DNA of 64,000 nucleotides from Saccharopolyspora_C sp047200635 (GTDB taxonomy: Bacteria; Actinomycetota; Actinomycetes; Mycobacteriales; Pseudonocardiaceae). This document shows, one piece after another, positions 16,536-26,049 of the stretch; within the stretch, counting starts at the first letter, position 1; each line of letters starts with the position of its first letter. The DNA is taken from contig NZ_JBJZOI010000013.1 in assembly GCF_047200635.1 (NCBI RefSeq), forward strand, positions 111,797 through 175,796, read 5' to 3'. The translations under genes and the position numbers were made by a program. Under the pieces are notes generated by a model. It did not search any database and was not told the DNA's origin. It worked only from the letters and a program-made list of their open reading frames with translations.

Positions 16536-17270
16536 ATGTCGGTGTCCGGGGTGCTCGGTGGGTCGTTGGCTGCTCGGCGGTGGTGGTGCGGGCCGGGGGA
16601 GCGGGTCGTGTGGGCGTTGTGGACGCGGGGCATGGTGTTCCGGGTTGCTGGTTGTGATGAGTTCGGGGCGCCGAAGCCTGGGTTGGGCAGGAGGTTGCGG
16701 GGTGCTGTCGGTTCGGCTGGTGCTGCGGTGGGGGCTGCCGCGCTGACCGGGATTTTCGGGGGCGGTGAGGACAGCGGGCGTGGTTCGTCGTCGCCGGTGC
16801 AGGGGTTGACGGTGTTCGGGCCGGGTCCGGATTGTCGTGCGAGGGCTTGGGCGCGGACGGCGCCTCCGGAGGGGTGTTCGATCACGCGCGTGTTGTGGGT
16901 GCTGACGTCGGAGCGGTTCGGGGTCCTGGTGGCGTCCAGGGGTGAGCGGGCGGACACCGGGCCTGGTGGGTGGCGCCAGTTGGGGCACGGGTGGGGGGAT
17001 GTCGGCCGGGCGTTGGTGGGTGCGGTGCCGGAGGAGTTCGGGGGTAATGCGCCTGGGGTGCCGTTGCGCTGCGAGGTGGTGTCGCCCTGGTTCTCGTTGG
17101 GGTGGGAGGAGATCGTGGATTGCGAGGTCGTGAGTGTGAGGGGGCGGCCGACGGGGTGTGCGTTGGTGCTGGGGGATGGTTCTGGTTTCGCGCTCGAAGC
17201 TCACTCGCCCGGTGATGCGGGCATGATGGTCGAAGCGACGCGGGGGCACCTGCGAAACGCGCGGGGTTGA
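16536..17270 (+). CDS. Tandem-array protein A4 (diverged paralogue)
   Basis: 244 residues with the family layout: RRWWCGPGERVVWALW (about 14-29), a Gly/Ala-rich hydrophobic segment, LTVFGPGPDCRARAWA, RVLWVLTSERFGVLVAS, WRQLGHGWGDVGRALVGAVPEEFGGNAPGVPL and LVLGDGSGFALEAHS. AGGAGG lies 5 bases before the chosen ATG. G-rich and T-containing codon use is like A1-A3 and unlike the histidine kinase gene that follows. After the stop, CTGTCGCGGGAT (about 17277-17288) faintly recalls the B start, too short to be sure. Function unknown. Confidence 0.74.
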   Translation: MSVSGVLGGSLAARRWWCGPGERVVWALWTRGMVFRVAGCDEFGAPKPGLGRRLRGAVGSAGAAVGAAALTGIFGGGEDSGRGSSSPVQGLTVFGPGPDCRARAWARTAPPEGCSITRVLWVLTSERFGVLVASRGERADTGPGGWRQLGHGWGDVGRALVGAVPEEFGGNAPGVPLRCEVVSPWFSLGWEEIVDCEVVSVRGRPTGCALVLGDGSGFALEAHSPGDAGMMVEATRGHLRNARG

Positions 17271-17443
17271 CCTCGCTGTCGCGGGATCCGCGCGATGGGC
17301 TCCGGCAAACCGAGCACGCCGTCTGATGCCAAGCCAGCACCGGGTGGCGGCGACCACAGCTGATCGGGTTCCTCGCCGAACACCTGACAAGCGAGAGAGC
17401 CCGGATCAGCGCCGCGTCGGTTCGGAAGGCCTCCCGGTGCCGA

Positions 17444-18907
17444 TCACGACTCCGCCAGGGGGAACCTGGCCGTGAACTGGGCGCCGCGGTCGGAGTCGGT
17501 GATGACGAGGGTGCCCTCGTGCAGCGCGGCGATCTCGCGGGCCAGGGCGAGGCCGAGCCCGGCGCCGCCGCGTTCGCGGGCGCGGGCGGTGTCGAGGCGG
17601 GCGAAGCGCTGGAACACGTGCTCGCGGGACTCGGCGGGGACGCCGGGGCCGTCGTCGAGGACGTCGAGGCGGGCCTGACCGTCCTCGGTGCGCAGTCGCA
17701 GCGTCACCCGGTGCTCGGCGTGGGCCTCGGCGTTGTCGAGGAGGTTCGTGATCAGCCGGGACAGGTGGGTGCGGTGCCCGTGCACGGCGATGCCGGGTTC
17801 CAGCTCGGCGCGCCGTTCGACGTGGGTCGGCGGCCTGCGCTCCAGGGTGTCGGCGGCCAGCGAGCTGAGATCCAGCTCCCGGCCCTCGGTGTGCGGGATG
17901 CCGTCGATGCGCGCCAGCGCGAGCAGGTCCGAGGTGAGCCGCTCCAGGCGGTCGAGGTCGCCGAGCGTTCCCTCCGCGATGCTCGGCCAGTGCGCGCGGT
18001 CCGGGTGCGCCTGCGCCACCTCCAGCGGGGTGCGCAACGCGGCCAGCGGGCTGCGCAGCTCGTGCGAGGCGTCGGCGACGAACTGCCGCTGCCGCCGCAC
18101 GGAGTCGTCCAGGCGGTCGAGGGTGTCGTTGAGCGTCAGCGCCAGTCGCGCGATCTCGTCGTCGCTGGCGGGTACCGGCATCCGGCCGCGCAGGTCCTGG
18201 GCGGACAAGCGGGTGAACTCGTGCCGGATCGCCTCCACGGGGCGCAGCGCGCGGCCGGTGCTGAACCAGGTGAGCGCTGCGACGACGGCCAGCAGCAGCG
18301 GCATCCCGACCAGCAGACCCGTCGCCGCGGTCTCGGTCGCGCGCTGCACGGAGCGGGTGGAGGCGCTCGCGATGAGCGTCTGGGTCCCGTTGGGCGTGGC
18401 GACGGTGGTGGTGGCGGTGCGCAGCGGCGCCACGGACTCCGCCCCGGCCGGGATCGGCCCGGGGGACAGCGGTTCGACGGGATCCGCCCCGGGTGGTACC
18501 GGGGCCGGGTCGTCGGTGTCGAGCACCCCGGTCTCGGGCGGACTTCCCGGGATGACCGGCACGCCGGGGTCCGAATACGCCAGCTCTCCGGACTCCGGCG
18601 GGCCGGCCGGAGTCGAATCGTCCGCGTCCGGGCTCAACGGCACCGTCCCTGGCTCACCGGCTGGGATGGCGCGCACCCGCACCGTGCCGGTGGGCTCCTC
18701 CGGGATGCCGCTGCCCGCCACCATGGACGCGCTCGCCGCGTCGAGCTGCTCCCGCAGGGCCGCGTCGAGCTCTTCGTTGAGCCTGCCGTTGAGGTAGCCG
18801 ACGAGCAGCCCGCCGATGGCGATCACGGCGAGCGCGACGATCGCGGTCGCGGTGAGCGTGGTGCGCGCGCGGATCGACAGCCCGCGCAGCGGAAGCCGAT
18901 CACGCAT
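17444..18907 (-). CDS. Two-component sensor histidine kinase
   Basis: Membrane sensor of the OmpR-partner (HisKA) class, 487 residues. Transmembrane helix 1 is at about 15-37 (TLTATAIVALAVIAIGGLLVGYL). An extracellular region of about 150 residues, rich in Pro, Asp and Gly and probably disordered, follows, then helix 2 (GLLVGMPLLLAVVAALTWF, about 197-215), a HAMP linker, the H-box DASHELRSPLAAL with the phospho-accepting His near 279, and the ATPase boxes NLLDNAEAH, DDGPGVP and GGAGLGLALARE. The start overlaps the stop of the response regulator by 8 bases, so the pair is co-translated. The stimulus is unknown; the low-complexity sensor region is reminiscent in composition of the secreted repeat protein encoded divergently. 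Confidence 0.94.
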   Translation of the reverse strand: MRDRLPLRGLSIRARTTLTATAIVALAVIAIGGLLVGYLNGRLNEELDAALREQLDAASASMVAGSGIPEEPTGTVRVRAIPAGEPGTVPLSPDADDSTPAGPPESGELAYSDPGVPVIPGSPPETGVLDTDDPAPVPPGADPVEPLSPGPIPAGAESVAPLRTATTTVATPNGTQTLIASASTRSVQRATETAATGLLVGMPLLLAVVAALTWFSTGRALRPVEAIRHEFTRLSAQDLRGRMPVPASDDEIARLALTLNDTLDRLDDSVRRQRQFVADASHELRSPLAALRTPLEVAQAHPDRAHWPSIAEGTLGDLDRLERLTSDLLALARIDGIPHTEGRELDLSSLAADTLERRPPTHVERRAELEPGIAVHGHRTHLSRLITNLLDNAEAHAEHRVTLRLRTEDGQARLDVLDDGPGVPAESREHVFQRFARLDTARARERGGAGLGLALAREIAALHEGTLVITDSDRGAQFTARFPLAES

Positions 18908-19586
18908 CGGGGACGCCCTCGGCGATGAGGCGGTAGCCGTGTCCGCGCACCGTGCGGATGCTGCGGCGCCCGAACGGGCTGTCGATCTTGCGGCGCAGGG
19001 CGCTGATGTGCACCTCGACCAGGTTGACGTCCGGATCGGCGGCGAAGTCCCAGCCGTCCTCCAGCAGTCTGCGCTTGGAGACCACCTGCCCCTGGCTGCG
19101 GGCGAGCACTTCGAGCAGCGCGAACTCCTTGCTGGTCAAGGAGATCTCACGTCCCGCGCGCACGCAGCTGCGCCGGGCCGGGTCCAGCACGAGATCGCCG
19201 ACGCGCAGCATCGGCGGCCGCGCGGTGCTGCGGCGGCGGATCGCGTTGCGCAGCCGGGCGAGCAGCACCACGTAGGAGAACGGCTTCGTGACGTAGTCGT
19301 CCGCGCCCGCGTCGAGCGCTTCCGCCTCGTCGTACTCGCCGTCCTTCGCGGTCAGCATGATGATCGGCGTCCAGTTCTCCGCCGCCCGCAACCGCGCGCA
19401 CACCCGGTAGCCGTTGAGCCCCGGAAGCATGATGTCCAGCAGGATCGCGGCGTACTCGAACTCCTCGGTGAGCCGCAGGGCGTCGTTGCCGTCACCGGTG
19501 ACGTCGACCGCCCAGCCCTCGGCTTCCAACCCGGTGCGCAGCGCCTCAGCCACGCGACGTTCATCTTCGACGACGAGCACCCGCAT
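18900..19586 (-). CDS. OmpR/PhoB-family response regulator
   Basis: 228 residues. Receiver domain MRVLVVEDERRV to about 118, with acidic pocket ED at 7-8, phospho-acceptor Asp51 (LLDIML), Thr in MLTAKDG and Lys in VTKPFS. The C-terminal winged helix (about 130-225) has SLTSKEFALLEVLARSQGQVVSKRRL and VEVHISALRRKID...IRTVRGHGYRL. The ATG at 19586 is chosen because the receiver begins there; the frame runs on to 19670. Direct repeats CTTCAG in the gap upstream are good candidate sites for this regulator. It overlaps the kinase gene. Confidence 0.95.
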   Translation of the reverse strand: MRVLVVEDERRVAEALRTGLEAEGWAVDVTGDGNDALRLTEEFEYAAILLDIMLPGLNGYRVCARLRAAENWTPIIMLTAKDGEYDEAEALDAGADDYVTKPFSYVVLLARLRNAIRRRSTARPPMLRVGDLVLDPARRSCVRAGREISLTSKEFALLEVLARSQGQVVSKRRLLEDGWDFAADPDVNLVEVHISALRRKIDSPFGRRSIRTVRGHGYRLIAEGVPDA

Positions 19587-19618
19587 CGGGTCATCGTGCC
19601 ATTCGATCCTGAAGGGAG

Positions 19619-19645
19619 CTTCAGGATGCTTCAGCTCCGCTTCAG
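19619..19645. promoter_or_regulatory. Three CTTCAG direct repeats, likely response-regulator binding site
   Basis: CTTCAG at 19619-19624, 19629-19634 and 19640-19645, at 10- and 11-bp spacing, i.e. on one face of the helix. This is the arrangement that OmpR/PhoB-type winged-helix regulators bind. They lie 33 bp upstream of the regulator gene and 70 bp upstream of the divergent secreted protein, so both could be controlled. Confidence 0.6.
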
Positions 19646-19715
19646 CGGAGATCGGCATCGTATGCGTCATCGCGGAAACACACCGCGGTTCACCCGATCC
19701 AGAGGAGTTCCAACG

Positions 19716-20219
19716 ATGCGGATCAAGCGCACTTCCCGCGCCGCGATCATCGTGGCCGGTGCGGCCGTGCTGAGCCTCGGCGGCGTGGGCACCGCCTTCG
19801 CCTCGGAGTCCGTTCCGACTCCGGTGGAGTCCGCCCCGGCGATTCCGCTGCCTCCGTGCGGCATCCCCTCCGGTGACCCGGACGGCGGGGTTCGGCCGGG
19901 CATTCCGGCGGGTGACCCGGACGGTGGGGTCCGGCCGGGCATCCCGGCGGGCGACCCGGACGGTGGGGTCCGGCCGGGCATTCCCGCGGGCGACCCGGAC
20001 GGTGGGGTCCGGCCGGGCATTCCCGCGGGCGACCCGGAGGGTGGGGTCCGGCCGGTGAGCGCGGAGAACACCGCTCCCGCTACCGCCGAGGAGCTCCCCG
20101 AACTGCCCACCGTCCCGTGCTGGGGCCCCGCTCCCGGCATCCCGGCTCCGGCTCCGGGCGTTCCCGCGCCGGGCGTGCCGGTGCCCGCCCCTGCTCCGGG
20201 CGTCCCGGCGAACGGCTGA
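19716..20219 (+). CDS. Secreted proline/glycine-rich protein with five 13-residue repeats
   Basis: 167 residues; no family recognised. A Sec signal peptide (about 1-29, AAIIVAGAAVLSLGGVGTAFAS) precedes a mature protein rich in Pro, Gly and Asp. Residues 49-113 are five tandem copies of GIPAGDPDGGVRP (first copy has S, last has E). The last 25 residues are another proline repeat (PAPGVPAPGVPVPAPAPGVP). Two cysteines flank the repeat region (residues about 48 and 133). AGAGGAG precedes the ATG. It is divergent from the two-component system and lies beside its putative binding repeats. Likely an extracellular or cell-wall protein of disordered character; Asp-rich turns might bind cations. Function unknown. 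Confidence 0.82.
   Translation: MRIKRTSRAAIIVAGAAVLSLGGVGTAFASESVPTPVESAPAIPLPPCGIPSGDPDGGVRPGIPAGDPDGGVRPGIPAGDPDGGVRPGIPAGDPDGGVRPGIPAGDPEGGVRPVSAENTAPATAEELPELPTVPCWGPAPGIPAPAPGVPAPGVPVPAPAPGVPANG
19860..20054 (+). repeat. Five tandem 39-bp repeats
   Basis: The repeats encode the 13-residue units of the secreted protein. Units 2-4 are nearly identical in DNA (GGTGACCCGGACGG, GGGGTCCGGCCGGGCAT), indicating slippage or recombination-driven copy-number change. Confidence 0.92.
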
Positions 20220-20225
20220 TCATCC

Positions 20226-20259
20226 CGGGCCTCGGTGCGGGAACTCCCGTCGAGGCCCG
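20226..20259. terminator. Terminator hairpin between convergent genes
   Basis: CGGGCCTCG (20226-20234) pairs with CGAGGCCCG (20251-20259), with an inner CGGG/CCCG. Located 7 bp after the repeat-protein stop and before the convergent YciO-like gene. Confidence 0.6.
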
Positions 20260-20406
20260 AACCGGCGCTGTCCGGGCCAGCCGATCCCGGGCGGACCCGG
20301 GTTCGGAGCCGGACGGCGGCCGGTGGAGTTCCGGGGTGTCACGCCCCGGCCGAGCGGTGCCGGGGAGGGCGTGGGGGCTCTCCCCGGCATCCGCTGCCGG
20401 CCGTCG

Positions 20407-21027
20407 TCACTCGAAGCGGGCGGGGTCTCCCGCTCCGCGGCGCACGATCTCCGGCTCGCCCCCGGAGAAGTCGATGACGGTCGTCGGCTCGACCCCGCAG
20501 TCGCCGGAGTCCAGCACGGCGTCGACCTGGTGCTCCAAGCGCTCCTTGATGTCCCAGCCCTGGGTGAGCGGTTCCTCCTCGTCCGGCAGCAGCAGGGTGC
20601 TCGACAGCAGCGGCTCGCCCAGCTCCGCCAGCAGCGCTTGCGCCGTGACGTGGTCCGGGATCCGGATGCCCACCGTCTTCTTCTTCGGGTGCATCAGCCT
20701 GCGCGGCACCTCCTTGGTGGCGGGCAGGATGAAGGTGTAGCTGCCCGGCGTGCTCGCCTTGATCGCGCGGAACACCGAGTTGTCGACGTGCACGAACTGG
20801 CCCAGCTGCGCGAAGTTCTCGCACACCAGGGTGAAGTGGTGCCGATCGTCGAGCTTGCGGATCGACTTGATCCGCTCCACCCCGTCCTTGTTGTCCAGCC
20901 CGGTGCCCAGGGCGAAGCAGGAGTCCGTCGGGTACGCGATCACCCCGCCGTCCCGGATCATGCCGACCACCTGCCCGAGGGTGCGGCGCTGCGGGTTGTC
21001 CGGATGCACGTCGTAGTACCTCGCCAT
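20407..21027 (-). CDS. YciO/TsaC (Sua5) family L-threonylcarbamoyladenylate synthase-like protein
   Basis: 206 residues of the Sua5/YciO/YrdC fold. Members make threonylcarbamoyl-AMP for the t6A modification of tRNA, though the YciO branch is less certain. Signatures: GGVIAYPTDSCFALGTGLDNKDGVERIKSIR (residues 27-57), HHFTLVCENFAQL, TPGSYTFILPATKEVPRRLMHPKKKTVGIRIPDH. The KKKTVGIRIPDH version and the phrase SYTFILPAT are characteristic of the YciO subgroup rather than TsaC proper. ATG start with no strong ribosome-binding site. A second Sua5 gene would be expected elsewhere in the genome. Monocistronic as far as can be seen. Confidence 0.88.
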   Translation of the reverse strand: MARYYDVHPDNPQRRTLGQVVGMIRDGGVIAYPTDSCFALGTGLDNKDGVERIKSIRKLDDRHHFTLVCENFAQLGQFVHVDNSVFRAIKASTPGSYTFILPATKEVPRRLMHPKKKTVGIRIPDHVTAQALLAELGEPLLSSTLLLPDEEEPLTQGWDIKERLEHQVDAVLDSGDCGVEPTTVIDFSGGEPEIVRRGAGDPARFE

Positions 21028-21183
21028 CTCCCGAGCCTAGGCGGTTCGCCGGATCTCGGGGAGTGCGGTACCCGCGATCAGGCCCCGCCGCCCCCCGGGG
21101 TCCGCGTTGCCCCTCGATCGTCCCGGAGCCGCCGGGAGAGGACGAGGTGCGACCGGGTGACCCGGCCGAGCCCCAGCGCGCGC

Positions 21184-21214
21184 GAAGGGCCGCCCGGGGT
21201 CCGGGCGGCCCTTC
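21184..21214 (-). terminator. Terminator of the MBL hydrolase operon
   Basis: Perfect 14-bp stem: GAAGGGCCGCCCGG (21184-21197) with CCGGGCGGCCCTTC (21201-21214), 3-base loop. It lies 12 bases beyond the minus-strand stop at 21227. Confidence 0.8.
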
Positions 21215-21226
21215 GGGAAGGGGTGT

Positions 21227-21904
21227 TCACCAGCCGCGTTCGCGCCACTCCGCGAGGTGGGGGCGCTGCTCGCCCAGGGTCGAATCGTCGCCGTGCCCCG
21301 GGTAGAACCAGGTGTCGTCCGGCAGCTCGGCGAAGATCCGGTTCTCCACGTCGTCGAGCAGCGAGGTGAAGTCCGCCGGCGAGCCGGTCTTGCCGACGCC
21401 GCCGGGGAACAGCGAGTCGCCGGTGAACAGGTGCGGATGCCCGGACGGGTCGCGGTAGAGCAGGGCGATCGAGCCGGGGGTGTGGCCGCGCAGGTGGATG
21501 ACCTCCAGCACGACGTCCCCGACCTCGACGGTGTCGCCGTGGCGGACCAGGCGGTCCGGCGGGACCGGCAGCTCCCGGGCGTCGTCCGGGTGCGCGAGCG
21601 TGTAGCAGCCGGTCTGCCCCGCGAGGGCGCCGAGCGCCTGCCAGTGGTCGCCGTGGCGGTGGGTGGTGACGATGGTGCGCAGCCGCGGCCGGTCGTCGTC
21701 GTGCCCCAGCAGGTCGGCGAGCCGGTCCGACTCGTTCGCGGCGTCGATCAGCAGGGCGTCCCCGGTGCCGCGGCAGGTCAGCAGGTAGACGTTGTTGTCC
21801 ATCGGACCGACCGACACCTTGGTGACGGTCAGCGCGTCCAGCACCCGCTTCGCGGGGGCGCCGCCGGGTTCGACATGGCCGGTGTACTGCTCGTGTGCCT
21901 CCAC
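21227..21904 (-). CDS. MBL-fold metallo-hydrolase (glyoxalase II-like)
   Basis: 225-residue metallo-beta-lactamase-fold hydrolase, cytoplasmic. Metal ligands visible: THRHGDHW (about residues 80-87), LRGHTPGS with His about 141, FTGDSLFPGGVGKTG with Asp about 160, and the terminal PGHGDDST His. The compact size and the GDSLFPGGVGKTG block resemble glyoxalase II-like and persulfide-dioxygenase-like enzymes. It is probably in an operon with the mycothiol-type DinB-fold gene 46 bp upstream, which suggests a thiol-linked detoxification role, by inference only. Confidence 0.9.
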   Translation of the reverse strand: MEAHEQYTGHVEPGGAPAKRVLDALTVTKVSVGPMDNNVYLLTCRGTGDALLIDAANESDRLADLLGHDDDRPRLRTIVTTHRHGDHWQALGALAGQTGCYTLAHPDDARELPVPPDRLVRHGDTVEVGDVVLEVIHLRGHTPGSIALLYRDPSGHPHLFTGDSLFPGGVGKTGSPADFTSLLDDVENRIFAELPDDTWFYPGHGDDSTLGEQRPHLAEWRERGW

Positions 21905-21950
21905 GCCGGAACTCTATCGCCCCCGGGCGGGGCCGCTCGCGTCACGCGGG

Positions 21951-22721
21951 TCACAGCCACACCGGGAGGGCGGGGGCCGCGCCCTCCAGCGCCTCGTCCC
22001 CGGTTCGCCCGAGCAGCCAGCCGAGCATCGCCCCGGGCGTCCCGCGCACCTGCACCGGCATCGAGGTGGTGCCGCGCAGCTCCCAGGACCGGGTGCGAGC
22101 GCCCTGGAAGTCGACGACCACCGTCACCGCCGGCACGTCCGACCTGCCGCCGAACTGCTGAACGGCGTCCTCCAGCAGCTGTTCGACGTCGGGCTCGGGG
22201 ATGTCCTCGAAGCCGAAGCCGCCGTCCAGATCGGCCAGGTGCACCCACAGCTCGAACAGCCGCTTGCGCAGCACGTGGTGCGCGGGCATCGGCTCGCGGC
22301 CGATGACCTCGGCGGTCCACGCCGAGTCCGGCAGGGTCCGCACGGCGTGCGCGAAGCGGCCGTGGGAGGCGACCACGTCCTCCAGCAGCAGCCGGTGCCC
22401 GCGCTCCGAGCCCTCCTCGATGTCGGCGTCCCGGTCGGCCGGGCTCGCGTACATCGGGTGCTCGGCGCCGGTCTTCGCCCAGATCAGCAGGTTCAGCAGG
22501 CCATCGGCGTTGCGGGCGAGGTGGGTGAGCACGTGCGCGCGGCTCCAGCCGGGCAGCAGGCTGGCCCGTCGCACGCTCGCGTCGTCCAGCGACTCGCCGA
22601 CGTCGAGCAGGCGCTGGGTGCCGCGTTCGATCGCGGCCAAGGCGGCGGTGACCTGGTCGGTCGTGTGCGCGGTGCCGCTCGGCACGTGCGTGCCACCGGC
22701 GCCGAGAACGGTGTCAGCCAT
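21951..22721 (-). CDS. Maleylpyruvate isomerase family mycothiol-dependent enzyme (DinB fold)
   Basis: 256 residues. N-terminal DinB/mycothiol domain: LLDVGESLDDASVRRASLLPGWSRAHVLTHLARNADGLLNLL (residues about 38-80), with the metal-binding His pattern of the family (His in AHVLTHLARN, and HHVLRKRLFELWVHLADLDG near 150-169). The C-terminal part (about 180-256) is the SCP2-like domain usual in these proteins. Members use mycothiol as cofactor, e.g. maleylpyruvate isomerase, but most actinobacterial copies are of unknown substrate. ATG 22721 is chosen since the domain starts soon after; the open frame upstream is a shadow of uvrA leader DNA. Confidence 0.88.
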   Translation of the reverse strand: MADTVLGAGGTHVPSGTAHTTDQVTAALAAIERGTQRLLDVGESLDDASVRRASLLPGWSRAHVLTHLARNADGLLNLLIWAKTGAEHPMYASPADRDADIEEGSERGHRLLLEDVVASHGRFAHAVRTLPDSAWTAEVIGREPMPAHHVLRKRLFELWVHLADLDGGFGFEDIPEPDVEQLLEDAVQQFGGRSDVPAVTVVVDFQGARTRSWELRGTTSMPVQVRGTPGAMLGWLLGRTGDEALEGAAPALPVWL

Positions 22722-23145
22722 CGGATTCCTTGAAGTGTGCAGGAAATTGCTCCGGAAACGGCAGGGGAGTCCCCGAGAGTAGGCCCACGGGTGTGTCGCC
22801 CGACAGTGCCCAATCCGGGGGAATTTGCGTATCGTCGGTCGCGGACGTGCTATTGCGGCACCGGAATAAGAGCCCGCTCCGCGGGCGTTGGTCCGGGGGC
22901 ACGCGGCGCGACGAGGGACGACGCGGAACTGTCGGGGGTCCGGCATAGCATGGCCGCGCGACGTCCGACCACCGCCGAGCGCGGCCGCGCCGAACCGCGC
23001 AGCCGCCGCTCCCGGGCCGATCGAACAGGGGATTCGTCCCGTTCGAGGGCTGAGCCCGGGTCGCCCGAGGGGCTGCGGTGGGTGATGCCGTGGCCCGGTG
23101 CCGGCGGGCGAACCGAACCGGCGAGAAGACTCCGAAGGGATCACA
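22722..23145. other. Divergent intergenic region before uvrA
   Basis: 424 bp between the divergent mycothiol-type gene and uvrA. No gene is convincing. It holds the TCGAAC/GTTCGA inverted repeat (separate entry) and a GAAGGGA ribosome-binding site for uvrA. No other structure recognised. Confidence 0.6.
23021..23046 (+). promoter_or_regulatory. SOS-box-like half sites or UUCG hairpin upstream of uvrA
   Basis: TCGAAC (23021-23026) and GTTCGA (23041-23046) are exact halves of the actinobacterial LexA box (TCGAAC-N4-GTTCGA) but are 14 bp apart, one helical turn too far. The interior GGGA-TTCG-TCCC lets the RNA fold into a stem with a TTCG tetraloop and a two-base bulge. Either reading is possible. 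Confidence 0.35.
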
Positions 23146-26007
<2,862 letters not shown>

Positions 26008-26013
26008 CCCGGC

Positions 26014-26046
26014 CCCGTGCCCACCCGGACCCCGGGTGGGCACGGG
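26014..26046. terminator. Bidirectional terminator between uvrA and convergent gene
   Basis: Perfect 15-bp stem: CCCGTGCCCACCCGG (26014-26028) with CCGGGTGGGCACGGG (26032-26046), 3-base loop. It fills the 42-bp gap. Confidence 0.85.
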
Positions 26047-26049
26047 CCC

